Part shown: positions 36,166 through 46,803 of the stretch, piece by piece
Layout: each line of letters starts with the position of its first letter
Numbering within the stretch: position 1 is the stretch's first letter
Origin: Diospyros lotus
Lineage: Eukaryota; Streptophyta; Magnoliopsida; Ericales; Ebenaceae
Assembly: GCF_014633365.1 (NCBI RefSeq)
Contig: NC_068344.1
Coordinates: 16,631,669 to 16,695,668, forward strand
Length of the DNA stretch: 64,000 nt
Reading direction: 5' to 3'
Translations under genes and position numbers: made by a program
The notes under the pieces: model-generated
The model's database searches: none
The model's input: only the letters and a program-made list of their open reading frames with translations
Told to the model about the DNA's origin: nothing

Positions 36166-37174
36166 AAAGCCCTCTTTTACTATTCATTTACTGTATAATT
36201 TATAGGGAATAGTGCCATATTTTTCCTTGGACCATTTTGCCTCCAAAATCATGAATATTTATATTATAAGTATTATTAATTATTTTTTTTAAAAAAAATA
36301 CACTCATTTGGAATCACTCATAAAGAATACGCCCACTTGGATTTATTAATTAAAAACTCCATAGGCGGACATTTTCAAAAAATCTATGGCACAACCGAAG
36401 CCGAGTGTGATAATCCCAAGGAATATTATAATTTTAGCGAATAAGGGCCACGTCATTCTCAGTCATACGAGAGCATTTACCTTTCAGGAAGAAGTGATCG
36501 ACCCCGTGGGAATCAACTTCATGATGATATATTTTTCCATTGGCCATAGCGGCAAGCAGAAATGAGGAGAAAAAGGACAAAGATGCTAAAAGAGTCAAGA
36601 AGTTTTCGCTTAAGGACGAAAATTCCTTTGGAAGGATTATCCTTCAGAAAGATTTTCCTTCGGAAGGACACTACACGGTTCTACATAAAGGCTTCGGGAG
36701 GAAAAACACAATGCTAAAGAAAATTCTTCTTCGGAATGAAGAAGTGGTTCTAAATAAAGTTTTGCTTCGGAAGGAAGAAACGGTTCTAACACTACTGACG
36801 CATCGAGAAGAATGCAATTACCTAGATTACAATTAACCTTTCGAAAGGGATTCCCTCGTAAAGAAATGGCAGAAAATAGTGAAGATTTCCTTTGGAAGAA
36901 AGTTCATTTGGAAGGAAATAGCGAAAGGAAGCAAGAGTTTCTTCAGGACAACGTGGAAGCGTGAGAGAATTCTCGAAGCAAGCAATCCTATTTATAGCGG
37001 ATGTGCGGAAGCCCAAGCGTCTTGGTGACCGAAACATGCTCGGGAAGGATGTTTCGAAAGGGTCCTTCGGAAGCATCCTTTGGGACAAGCTATCTCCAAT
37101 TCTTAGTGCTATACCCTTAAAAAATACTCTTCATTTTGTACTTAAAAAGAACAAAACAAAGAGTGGGGGACAAT
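36166..37174 (+). other. Tat internal 3' region with polypurine tract
   Basis: Non-coding. From about 36600 it carries ccttcggaagg-like words similar to those in the LTR. It ends with gagtgggggacaat, a polypurine tract immediately before the 3' LTR at 37175. Confidence 0.65.
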
Positions 37175-38064
37175 TGTTGTACCCTAATAATCAGAAGGAA
37201 GAAAGGTCGAGCCTTGTAAGAAGATATGAAGCTACTTCGGAAGGACCCTTCGAAAGCTTCCTTCGAAAGGAAGGTCAATGAAACCTTTTGTTGCTTTATT
37301 CTTGAGGAAAACCAGGTGCTAGCGGATTCCTTCGAAAGGGTCCTAGGGAAGAAACCTTCAGAAACGACACGTGTCCTCGAAGCTTGAGCCCTATAAAAGC
37401 CCAGCTAAAGTTCTCAAAAAAGGGGATCCAGACATCGATATTCCATTTTCACTTTGCTTCCGAAATTTTGCTTATTTTCCTTCATTACTGACTTAAGCAT
37501 CGGAGGGTCTTCGCAGGAGGAAAGTCCCGCGAGCCTTCTAACCTTTGTTGGCTATGGACAGTTCTTTCGGAAGTACAACACCTGTTCCTTCAAAAACATT
37601 GCATTCATTCCTTCGGAAGACCTACCTCCAGGAGAAGAGAAGACACCTTGGAAGACTTGCCTAGTTCCTTCGGATAGAACTCCTCTTGAGCACAAGTTCC
37701 TTCGGAAGCAACCCTACGCGAGCACTCCAGATCGCAAAGCTCTTGTTCATGTGACGTTACCCTTCGGAAGGAATACTACGGAAGAAGGCCAACGAAAACA
37801 TTCCAATTACAAGACTCACCCTTGTGAAGTTTCCCTTCGGAAGGAACCCTTCAGGAACAGCCCTTCGAAAAGCCCATATAATTTACAAGCCTATCATCAA
37901 TCAATCAGGCCCTTCAAAAGGCTCCCTCGAAAGGCGCCTTCGGAAGCATTCTTTCAAAAGCTTACCTTATCTCAGCGGTGGAACTTTGATCGAATCCTGA
38001 AACCGTCGACATGCATAGGCATCCCACTCCTAAAAATTTTAATTGTTGTATTTTGGAAACAACA
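37175..38064 (+). repeat. 3' LTR of the Tat element
   Basis: 890 bp, starting TGTTGTACCCTAATAATCAG and ending ggaaacaaca. It differs from the 5' LTR by substitutions and by indels, for example an extra ttcggaagtacaacacctg segment near 37566. It is therefore clearly more diverged than the LTR pair of the nearby copia element. Confidence 0.88.
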
Positions 38065-38544
38065 GAAACGAGATAGCTGAAGAATAAGCTTATTTCACCG
38101 CATGTAGTATGTTTAGCGTGTTTTGATTATGTGCGAACCTATGTATGTTTTGGTTATGTTTGAGACATACGGTTGTTGCTTCAAGAGATGGTATCCATGT
38201 AATGCATTTTGTAAACGTCTCGAATAGCTTCTTATTATAAATAAAGTATTATGGTTATGAACCATATTATGTTCGATTTAGCTTCCGCATTTGAAATTTT
38301 AACACTTGTTTTAGTTATTCGATTATTGGGTTTGTTAGGTTAAGAGGGTGAAATTAGGGTTTTTCGGAATTTGTGTGATATATGTTGGTGGATGTGGTGA
38401 AAAAAAAATTATATTCCTGAAAACCTAAGTTATAAATCCTAAGGCTCAAATTTAATTAATAGCTAAAAGTCTATGATCATCTGGTTATTTTGTGTACGCA
38501 TTTTGTTTTATGATGTATATGATGATAAAATAGTTAACTTAAGA
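38065..38544 (+). mobile_element. Old LTR-type element, right piece
   Basis: Sequence resuming after the Tat element (gaaac duplication). It is AT-rich with a possible AATAAA (tataaataaagt, about 38238) and no coding capacity. Assignment to the element at 9936-12084 follows from position only. Confidence 0.35.
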
Positions 38545-38939
38545 GGGGGTGAATGAAGTTTTTTCACCCTTTTTAAGAAATAAACTTAATTGAAAGAAAT
38601 CAAAGAATCAATGTTGTAAATAAATTTAAGAAAGCAGTACACAAGATGTAGAGTGGTTTAGCCTTTACTACTTAGTCCACTATCTTGATCCACAACCAAG
38701 AATTTTTTTAATCACACCTACTAGTGTATTATATTACCTTATAGTTTTAGCAGGCTCACAACAAACCTTTACACTTGGCTTTTTACAAAGGGCTCAGCCA
38801 CAACCACAACCTTTTCACAGGACAATGTTTAACCTTTACAACTTGGTTTTTCAAATAGGCTCGACCAAAACCACTACCTTTTAAAGGCTAAGGCTTTGTC
38901 GAAAAGGCTATTTGTTCCCTTGTTTGATACTGAGAAGAT
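38545..38939 (-). mobile_element. Copia LTR fragment, minus orientation
   Basis: The minus strand reads ttcattcaccccctcttaag at about 38540-38562, the typical 3' LTR terminus of SIRE-like copia elements (compare ccaattcaccccccctcttgg at the end of the solo LTR at 46623). The rest shows cacaaccaagaa and acttggctttt repeats. No coding sequence. Confidence 0.45.
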
Positions 38940-39602
38940 AAGTTGCATCTTTTTTCCTTTAACGGTTGATGATGAATGCCTTAATAACCTCAGATCTCAA
39001 CCATTAGAAAGTGAATATTGAGTTTTCAGGCAAGCTGTTGTACCATACTCGAGCATGATTTGACAAAATCAAAGGGAATGATAAACACATAATTTCATCT
39101 TCCCATCCATATAGTACCATAAGGGACTCATAGTTTTGAATATGATCATGAGGATTGTGCTTTCCCAATTATGCATTCATCTGGGGCATCTTGAACTTAT
39201 TTGGTAAAGGCTTCTCCATGATGGCTGAGGCAAAAGGGATTCTCTTCCTAGAGTGGTCTTCTAGTGCAGGTAGTAACTTCTTTTTCTCTAAGACCTTTTT
39301 GATCATTCTTTTCATGTCCATTGTTTCACGAGCACTAAACAGCGACTGATCCTCAATTTCATTGATCTTTTTCACAAGGCCTCTTGGTGGAGCTTATTCC
39401 TCATCAGTAGACATACTTTCAATGGTCTAAAGGTATTTTCTTTTTTGAAGATCCCTTTGGGTGCCCTTCTGCTTTCTCGATGTTCCCTCTCTCTCTCTCT
39501 CCCGCATGCAGGAAAGAGAAGGGTCTCGAGCTCGAGTTCTCTAAAAAGGAGTCAACTGTGACCAAGTTTCTTGTGGTTCTGATGTAGTCTCAGAACTTTC
39601 TT
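38940..39602 (-). pseudogene. Second Tat element, gag fragment
   Basis: The minus strand encodes MKKINEIEDQSLFSARETMD, then RIPFASAIMEKPLPNKFKMP, HNPHDHIQNYESLMVLYGWE and LILSNHARVWYNSLPENS. This is the N-terminal capsid region of a Tat gag, with in-frame stops. Pieces of the same gag continue on the minus strand at 40559-40812 and 46804-47492, separated by later insertions. Confidence 0.8.
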
Positions 39603-40558
39603 CTTTGCCCGCTTACAAGCTGTATTAGTCACTTGCCGCGGATCTCCTGCTACCCTCTGTTGGATCATCTCGGTTAAGTTGTATTGATCCATTTATTAAT
39701 TTATTTTTTGGTATTTTTTCTCATGACACATCAAAATGCATAATCTAACCTTCAACGGAAGCTTCAGCGATATTCAAACATCTAAGAGTACTGTGTGATT
39801 TGATGAGTTCCAAAACTTTATGTCTTTAGCCAGACGTTTGCACCTTAATCCACAAATGTTTGAGCTTTACAAAACTCTCTATCTTTGTTCATACACTCCT
39901 TACAAACATTTGAAATCTTCAAGCTAAAAGTTTCAAGTATTTTGTTGTTGTTCAGACATTTAAGACACATTCTATATATGTTCCTACTTTGTTGACAAGT
40001 TTGTAATTCTTTGTTTTTATTCAAACGTCTAAGGTTAGTTTCCTCAGACGTCTACGGCTAGAATAAGTGTGCATAACTCTTTGCCTTTATGACTTTTGGC
40101 TTGTTAAAGCTTTATCTTTACACTAAATAATTTAACTTGTTCTAGATCATCAAGTAAAATGATATTATTTGGTTTTGTTATCATCAAAAACTTCAAATCA
40201 ATCATGTACCTTAAGTCCAACAATTAAGTTTACGATGTTAAAATTAGAACAAGATCAAATTTGAATTATATTATATTGATGTCTATTCTATATTTTCTTC
40301 AAGAGTTCAAACTCTTGATTAGGTTTTTAGGTTTTTTTGTATTGTTTTTAAATATTATGTACATCAATTGTATCATTCATTCAACAAAATACATAGTTTA
40401 TTGCTAGTTTTCGAAATCCATCTTTGTGGGTTTCAAAACTTTGTAGCCTTTCATGAAGGTAGGTTTCAAAACTTGGTTTTCACTCTTAACCATGTTTTTG
40501 AACTTGATTTCCTGAGTTTTAGAAATAGTTTACTTTTCATATATTTAAAACCTCTTTT
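39603..40558 (-). repeat. Duplicated segment A (copia-LTR-containing)
   Basis: About 950 bp almost identical to 47862-48796. On the minus strand both contain TGTTGGACTTAAGGTACATG followed by tttgatgataacaaaacca, a SIRE-type LTR start. Segment A is bounded by an exact 23-bp direct repeat (39580-39602 and 40559-40581, beginning tgatgtagtctcag). That is far too long for a normal LTR target duplication. Confidence 0.75.
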
Positions 40559-40812
40559 TGATGTAGTCTCAGAACTTTCTTTTTGTGCTCCCTGGAGAGG
40601 AGTTGGGCTGGACACAAGTCTCTTCAGGATTGGCGGCAGTGCCGTTTGCGAGACTATATTTTGCAGTAAACCAATAACTTCTCGCAACGCCCGTATTCCT
40701 TCCTCATGTTAGCATCGTAGGGCTTCATACCCTACCTATGGTACCATGGTAAAGGTTTGCCCAACCGGGTTTGTGAATTCTGGGGCACGAGCGTCTTGCT
40801 GGTTATTGTTGG
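40559..40812 (-). pseudogene. Second Tat element, gag leader piece
   Basis: The minus strand reads NNNQQDARAPEFTNPVGQTF, then REVIGLLQNIVSQTALPPIL. This is the variable leader of Tat gag. It is interrupted at 40812 by the hAT insertion. Confidence 0.55.
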
Positions 40813-40836
40813 TCCATAGTAGAGATGGCAAATTGG

Positions 40837-42125
40837 CCGAGCGGCCCATGGGCTGGGCTGATCAGCCAGAAGAATGCGAGTCGTGTCGGGCTAGTGATTT
40901 GTAACTTGCGGACCAACTTGACTTGGCCCACCAAAATGGCCCGGCCCGTCTTGGGAAAATGGCCCAGCAAGGAATAATTTTAAAATTTCTCCAAAAATTA
41001 TGTAAAAAATGCAATTTCTTGAAATTTAACTTTAAATGCAAACTTCAAATGCCAAAGAAGCATAATTTAAATGCTGACAATTTAAAATTCAATTTCTTAA
41101 TAGTTACAATTATTAGCAAATGGCAGGAATAACTTTAAATTATTCAAGTATGTGGCAGGAAGAATTTCAAGCATATGGAAGGAATAATTTTATAGGCTTT
41201 TCTAGGCTTTTTATGGCAGGAAACATTTCCTAGGCTTTTATAGGCTCAAGCATCTTCTAAACTTTTGATGGCAGGGAATATGGATTAATTTTTAAATAAT
41301 ATTTTCTCATATTAATAAATTGTAATTAAAATGGCAATGTTGTTTAGGAACTTCTAAAAAAAAAATGTCAACTTTTTTTATCATATAACGCGGTTAAGTA
41401 GTTTTATTTTTTTATTAAGCTGACAATTGTCACTATTAAGTGATTTTTTTTTACATAGAAAAAAACAACAACTAAATAACTACCTCAACCATCTTAGACT
41501 TAGACTTAGAGACATCCCTAATTAATAAGTGGTTAAGAAACTTTCTAAATAAAAAAATATATTTTCTTTTTTTTTTTGCTCATAATAATAAAATATTTTT
41601 ATTAACCATCTAAATTGTTAAAAAGGCTAATGAACATAATTTAAGCTGAAAAGAATTGTTGTAAGCAAGGAATCATGGGCTTTTGCAGTGATTCTCTTTG
41701 AAATTCAATGTTTTAATTTTCATAGCATGTGATCAATTGTCAAAAGTTTTCTAGGCTCCCATGATTGTTGATGGCAGGGATTCAGGGAACCATGGCATCA
41801 AATTTTCAATACTTTTCTAGGCTTCCATGATTTTGATCACTTTGAAATTCAAAATTTGAATTTTAATTGCAACTCATGAGAACGTTCAAATGTTTGCGTC
41901 TATAAATAAGTGATTGTTGAAGTTGTTTAATCACAAAAATTGTTTTCACTAACTTACTCTCTTACTGATACACTATTTTATAAGTTGTCCTACTTTGTTA
42001 CTATCTTGCTAATTACTATACTTTCTAGTGTCACAATATCTTTGATTGGTTTCATTACTCTACAGTTACAATCATGTCTTCTCTTCGTCGCTCCCTTACT
42101 ACTCTCAGAAATTATCGTTACAGTG
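40837..42125 (+). other. hAT 5' non-coding region
   Basis: A GC-rich subterminal stretch (ggcccatgggctgggc, about 40844) is followed by AT-rich sequence with repeated ttttctaggctt(t/c) words (41196-41230, 41745-41825). A TATA-like ctataaataagtg is near 41900. No protein is called. Confidence 0.5.
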
Positions 42126-42130
42126 CTTCT

Positions 42131-42357
42131 TGTAATACCCCAATAGCCCAGAGAAGGATAGTATATATCGAGGATAAGTAAGGAAGAAAAACAACACCAG
42201 TTGGATACCTTTTGGGCTGAATATAGGCAAGGAACTCCCAGGTTAAGCGTGCTTAAGCTGGGAAAGCTTAAGGATGGGTGACCCCTTGGAAAGTTTGCAT
42301 AGGCCCATCAAGGTAAGTTGTTTCAGTCCTTCCTATCGCTCGATGCGGGATGTTACA
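42131..42357 (+). repeat. Cassandra 5' LTR with 5S rRNA-like promoter
   Basis: tgtaataccc to gatgttaca. The 5S-like part includes ggttaagcgtgctt (42241-42254, box A region) and ggatgggtgacc (42272-42283, box C region) at about the spacing of plant 5S rRNA. These boxes could recruit RNA polymerase III. Confidence 0.93.
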
Positions 42358-42546
42358 GGTGGTATCAAAGCCAACCCCCAAGCCTCTGAGCGCGGTGGTG
42401 GGGTAAACCTCAGTGAGGACGCTGAGTCCATAAAGGGGGGGTATAGGCACCTTAGGTGAATCCCACATCAGCCATACAAATGGAGGAGATTTGGGACCGG
42501 TTGTAAGGTCGCATGACGAGGACGTCATGTGCTCAAGGGGGGAGAA

Positions 42547-42773
42547 TATAATACCCCAAGAGCCTAGAGAATGGTAGTTTATATCGAGAATAAGTAAGGA
42601 AGGAAAACAATACCAGTTGGATATCTTTTGAGCTAAATATAGGCAAGGAACTCCTGGGTTAAGCGTGCTTGAGCTGGGAAAACTCAAGGATGGGTCACCC
42701 CCTGGGAAGTTCGCATAGGCCTATCAGGATAAGTTGTTTTGGTCCTTCCTATCGCTCGATGCAGGATGTTACA
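42547..42773 (+). repeat. Cassandra 3' LTR
   Basis: Direct copy of the 5' LTR. The first bases are TATAATACC instead of TGTAATACC. Box A (aagcgtgctt) is intact, but box C reads ggatgggtcacc, one base off the 5S consensus. Confidence 0.92.
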
Positions 42774-44831
42774 CTTCTTCCATGGAACCTCCTCGAGCCA
42801 GTACATCTTCTGCAAATCCCCAACGACCTTTTATTCCATCCCCAAATGGACCACTCCCCCATGATTTTTTTAACGATTGGAGTGGCAGTCAATGGGCATG
42901 GTCACACCCATCATTTAACAAATCAAAAACACAACCTCCTAAATCACAAGATCCTGATATGCAAATGTTTGGTAACCCCCCGCCTCTACCAACTGAGCAA
43001 CCCTTACCAAATGAGGGTCAGACCTCCTCAAAACAACCAAATGAGGAGCCGTCCAGCTCACAACGCAACTCCAAGTGACAAAGAACTAGTAATGTCTGGC
43101 AGGTGTTCGAGATCTTTAATATAGTTGGGAAAGGTCAAAGACCTCTATGTAAATATTACAAAAAATACTACTCATGCCAACCAAGGGGTGGGACTAGACA
43201 CTTGATGAGACATGCCTTGAAACATGATGATGGTGGCTTGCACGCAACACAGACACAATTGCAACAAGGTAAGGGTTTTATTTTTCGATATAATAGAGAA
43301 CTTGATAAATCTAGCTTCGTAAAATTAATAATTAAAACTGAATCTTCTTTTTTGTTTGGGAGGATACAATGTTTAAATGGTATTATAAAAATGCAATACA
43401 ACCTGTAGCTAGGGATTTTTCATGAAAGACTACAAAAATTGAAGCGATAAGGTTATATCTAGAATATTTAGAATAATTGAAAAATACATTTAATGCATTT
43501 AATGGAAGTGTGTCATTAACATCAGATATTTGGTATAATATTATGACAAATAACCACTATATGCGCGTCACTATACATTGGATTGATGAAGAATGGAAAT
43601 TCAAAAAAAATAATTGGATTTATAGAATTAGTAGAACAACATAGAGATGATTTAATTGCAAGTAAAATTCGAGAGACCAATTATAATTACAATATTAGTA
43701 ATAAAATAATGACATTCTCATTTGATAATGTGAGTAACAATGGCTCTGCCATTGAACGACTAAGACGCGAACTTCCATTAATTTTAAATGGACAATTGTT
43801 TCACAACAGATATGCATGCCATATTTTAAACTTATGTGTACAGGATGGTTTACAAATATAATAATGAGGCATTAGCTAAAATAAGAGGTGTTTTGGCTTT
43901 AATTCGAAGTAGTGAATCTCGTTCCCGAGAGTGGAAACAACTTGTTAATGGATTTGGCTTACCATATAGAAGATTTCCAATAGATGTTCAAACTAGGTGG
44001 AATTCAACTTATTTATTGTTACAAAAAACTAAACCATATAGACAGCAACTTGAATTATTTTGGAATAGGAAAATTGTAGAAGCATATCAACTAAGGGATA
44101 GTGATTGGGAATAATTAGATGTTATTATATATATATATTATAAACATTTTATAGTGCAATAAAATCATTTTTTGGTTGTAAATATCCTACCACACATATT
44201 TTTATTTGTGAAATATTTCTTATTGTTAGTTGTTTTGCATAACATAAGGATTCAAATATATATGGACAATTTATAGCCCCATGGAAAAAAAATTTAGAAA
44301 ATATTGGACTAATATACCATTATTATATCTTATGGCAGTTGTATTAGATTTTACACAAAAGTGGGAAGGTGTTGAATAATTTTTGGAGTTTTACGAAAGG
44401 ATTATGGGGGTCGACACACAAGAAATAAAAACAAAAGTTCGAAATTTAATTTTTGAAATGTATAATTTATATAAGTCCCGTTTTAGTAATAAACCAAGTA
44501 GTGAAAATTCTTCTTCACAAAGGAAGTTTAAGGGATTCTTAAAATGGGGGTGGTCCATATACCTCAAATCAAAAAAATCAAAGGACCGTCCACAAACATC
44601 TAGTGAGTTTAACGAACTTGAATTTGATTTAAATAAAAGATCTTTATTTTCTGATGACCAAATTAATACGTTTGATATTTTATCATGGTGGCGTTAAAAT
44701 CAACACACGTATCCAGTGCTGGCCGCCATGGCCCAAGATGTACTAACCCCCCTTCTAGTGTCCACAATGCCTTCAACTTTTTCTTCAGGAAATAGCGTGC
44801 TCAACCCAAAGAGATCGAGGTTGCAAAATAT

Positions 44832-46623
44832 TGATGTTCTACCCTTATGTTTAGTTTTGATGATGAAAAACAATATCGTGTTTTATCCCCAAGTCATGAG
44901 TCAAGTTTATGGTTTTCAACAAAAATCAATTTCAAATACTTTGTTAAAATGAAAACCAAATGATTTATATTCTTATACATGGAGATGTTGGTCAACAAAG
45001 AGCTAAAATTGTTCTAAGGCAAAAGACCAACTAGAAATTTAAATGAAAGGTTTTCAATTTAAGTTTTTCATATTTTGAAACATGCATGAAAGGTTTTGGC
45101 TTGAAACTTAATCGTATGAAAAATCCTTTAGTTCATGCATCATGTCTGAAAAACTAGCACCTTATAAGAAGACATATATGAAAATATTTTCTTTTTAGAA
45201 AACTAACTCCCAGTAATTCAATAACTAACATTCATTAGTGATAAAATGATTTTTAACGAATTTTTCAAGAAATGAAAAGTGTATATCTTGGAGGTGGTAA
45301 AATAGCAAAATCCTAAGTTCCTACTAAAATCCAAATTCTACTTTTTTATTCTTATGGATTTTGATTTTTTTGATATTTTTATTGAATCCAAATGGGGGGT
45401 ACTTTCTTATTTACATTTATGTATTAAAGTAAATGGAAGGTAAAATATAAATTAAACAAAATGAGGACATTTACTTAAACTAAAGAAATATAAATATGTG
45501 GTGATGTTTTGTATTAATCAAGTGTGCTTCTCATGTTATCTGTCAAGTTTTCAGATTTTCCAAGAAGATAGTCGACTATGTTGTTTAGTGCTGTCGACTA
45601 TGCATAAGGATAGTCGACTATGCTTGTTCAGTCTATCGACTATATCTTGCATCTGTCAACTATTTTTTGCGTGTGTCGACTATTGTGAAAGGATAGTCGA
45701 CTATGCTATATATTTCATCTGTCGACTATGTTTGTTCATGAATTTCAAAATTTTCTTTGTAATTTTTGATCTGTCGACTATGTAAAATGATCTGTCGACT
45801 ATGAGATTTTTTGTGTTATAAGATAGTCGACTATGCTTTTCTGTCTGTCGACTATGGCTAGTTTTATTTGATAAAATAGTCGACTAACCTATTTGATCTG
45901 TCGACTATATGTTTCACAAAAAATTTCAACGGCTAGTTTTTGGCGCATTTAATGCTCGCCCAACCACCACAACGGTCGGATTTTTGGATCTATCTACCAT
46001 CAACTATAAATATGGGTTGGGAGAATCGATTGAAGGTCGTTGGAAAACATTTAATATCTTCAACCACTGAGCTTTCATTTTTACATCGAGCGATTAATAT
46101 CTTCTCTCTCTGTATTTACATTTCTGAGGCTTTGTATACACTGTTACATTCATTGTAAGCCTAAATTTATCAGTTGGAGAGAGCTTGTAACTAAGAGTTT
46201 GTACTCTTAGACTCTCATCTTCACGATTACTGTAATTGTCCTAGCGTAAGCTAGAGGGCCCATTATATTGGGAGGTTTGTAAGTTTTTCCTAGTCACGGA
46301 CTAGAGGACCTACTCGGGTTAAGTAGGGGGTTGATAGTGAATTTGCTTCAAAATCCTTAGTGGGTAGCTAAGGTAGTGGATTAGGCTTGGAAAGCCGAAC
46401 CATTATAAATCTTTTGTCTTATGTGCTTCCTGTTTTTATTTGTTCATGTTAGCATTTTTATCCTTACTTAATTCATTCATTCATTCATAAGATTTCATAT
46501 TTACTTTTCACAAAACAAGATTGTTTTTACACGGTTGATATCTCTGTTTCTCTACTTAAATTTTTAAAATAACCAATTCACCCCCCCTCTTGGTGTGTGC
46601 CATAGAACCTATCTGTTATAACA
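44832..46623 (+). mobile_element. Solo LTR of a SIRE-like copia family
   Basis: 1792 bp starting TGATGTTCTACCCTTATG and ending ctgttataaca. It carries the ttgatgatgaaaaacaa start region and the ccaattcaccccccctcttgg end region typical of SIRE-type LTRs. Flanks aatat (44827-44831) and aatac (46624-46628) are a 5-bp target duplication with one mismatch. Removing the LTR and one flank restores the transposase frame, which confirms the borders. A TATA box (ctataaatatg) is near 46004. Confidence 0.9.
45568..45912 (+). repeat. GTCGACTAT motif array in the solo LTR
   Basis: Twelve gtcgacta copies and two variants (atcgactat, gtcaactat) in 345 bp. Some form the full palindrome atagtcgactat and others read ctgtcgactatg. 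Spacing is irregular (about 10-60 bp). It lies upstream of the LTR TATA box, in U3. Confidence 0.9.
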
Positions 46624-46803
46624 AATACGACACTGGAAATGTGTATATGCTTTAAGGATTGGTTGGATGCTGAATTTGACGAATAAAGGATAGATTTGTA
46701 CAATGAATCTAGCGAATCAGAACATAATGACAGTGCAGGGCCATCCATAACACAGTGATATTTCCTCTTAAAGGGAATATGCCCCGCAATTATTGGTCCA
46801 TAG

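Larger units (their letters stand above)
21608..38064 (+). mobile_element. Ty3/gypsy Tat-lineage retrotransposon
   Basis: Two LTRs in direct orientation (21608-22456 and 37175-38064), flanks gaaag and gaaac (5-bp target duplication, one mismatch), and a TTTGGCGTCATCTGTGGGA primer-binding site. Inside are gag, protease, RT, RNase H, a second archaeal-type RNase H, integrase, a tandem repeat zone and an antisense ORF before the 3' LTR. The second RNase H and the antisense ORF are traits of Tat-lineage elements. The element is inactive: stops, frameshifts and lost catalytic residues occur in protease, RT and integrase. Confidence 0.9.
42131..42773 (+). mobile_element. Cassandra TRIM retrotransposon, complete
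   Basis: 643-bp non-coding element: two 227-bp direct LTRs (42131-42357, 42547-42773), a primer-binding site tggtatcaaagcca (42360-42373), a polypurine tract aaggggggagaa (42535-42546), and a perfect 5-bp target duplication cttct (42126-42130 and 42774-42778). Both LTRs hold a 5S rRNA-like region, the hallmark of Cassandra. It encodes nothing and would depend on other elements for its proteins. It sits just ahead of the hAT transposase start codon. Confidence 0.95.
42782..46757 (+). pseudogene. hAT transposase (BED finger, RNase H-like core, dimerisation tail), broken
   Basis: Start chosen at 42782 (MEPPRASTSSANPQRPFIPS), the first ATG in hAT sequence after Cassandra. A BED-type zinc finger follows a stop: WQVFEIF, CKYYKKYYSC and HLMRHALKH (43100-43240). 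Core pieces are VSLTSDIWYN (first catalytic-Asp region), MTFSFDNVSNNG, HILNLCVQDG and DVQTRWNSTYLLLQK. The C-terminal dimerisation region reads EFDLNKRS, FDILSWWR, stop, YPVLAAMAQDVL and STFSSGNSVLNPKRSRL. A solo LTR splits the tail at 44832, and TTLEMCICFKDWLDAEFDE follows at 46627. Frameshifts near 43400-43580 and stops near 44112 and 44696 also disable it. Confidence 0.85.
40820..46795 (+). mobile_element. hAT transposon with two nested insertions
   Basis: Starts tagagatggcaaattgg, a common plant hAT terminus. It is flanked by the same 8-bp sequence gtccatag (40812-40819 and 46796-46803), the hAT target size. The right terminus (gcggggcatattccc on the minus strand) fits hAT subterminal sequence, but the last bases no longer mirror the left end. 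The 6.0 kb include a Cassandra TRIM and a solo copia LTR, so the original was about 3.5 kb with one transposase gene on the plus strand. Confidence 0.75.

Noticed and set aside
42241..42300. 5S ribosomal RNA gene
   Set aside because: Only the internal promoter region is 5S-like, it is present twice inside direct LTRs, and a full-length 5S sequence is lacking. Cassandra explains it.
42734..42781. Upstream ATG extending the hAT transposase frame
   Set aside because: This start lies in the Cassandra 3' LTR; the hAT sequence and its natural ATG begin after the target duplication at 42778.
45568..45912. CRISPR-like or satellite array
   Set aside because: The repeated unit is only 9-12 bp with irregular spacing and lies in a plant LTR. 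CRISPR arrays are prokaryotic.
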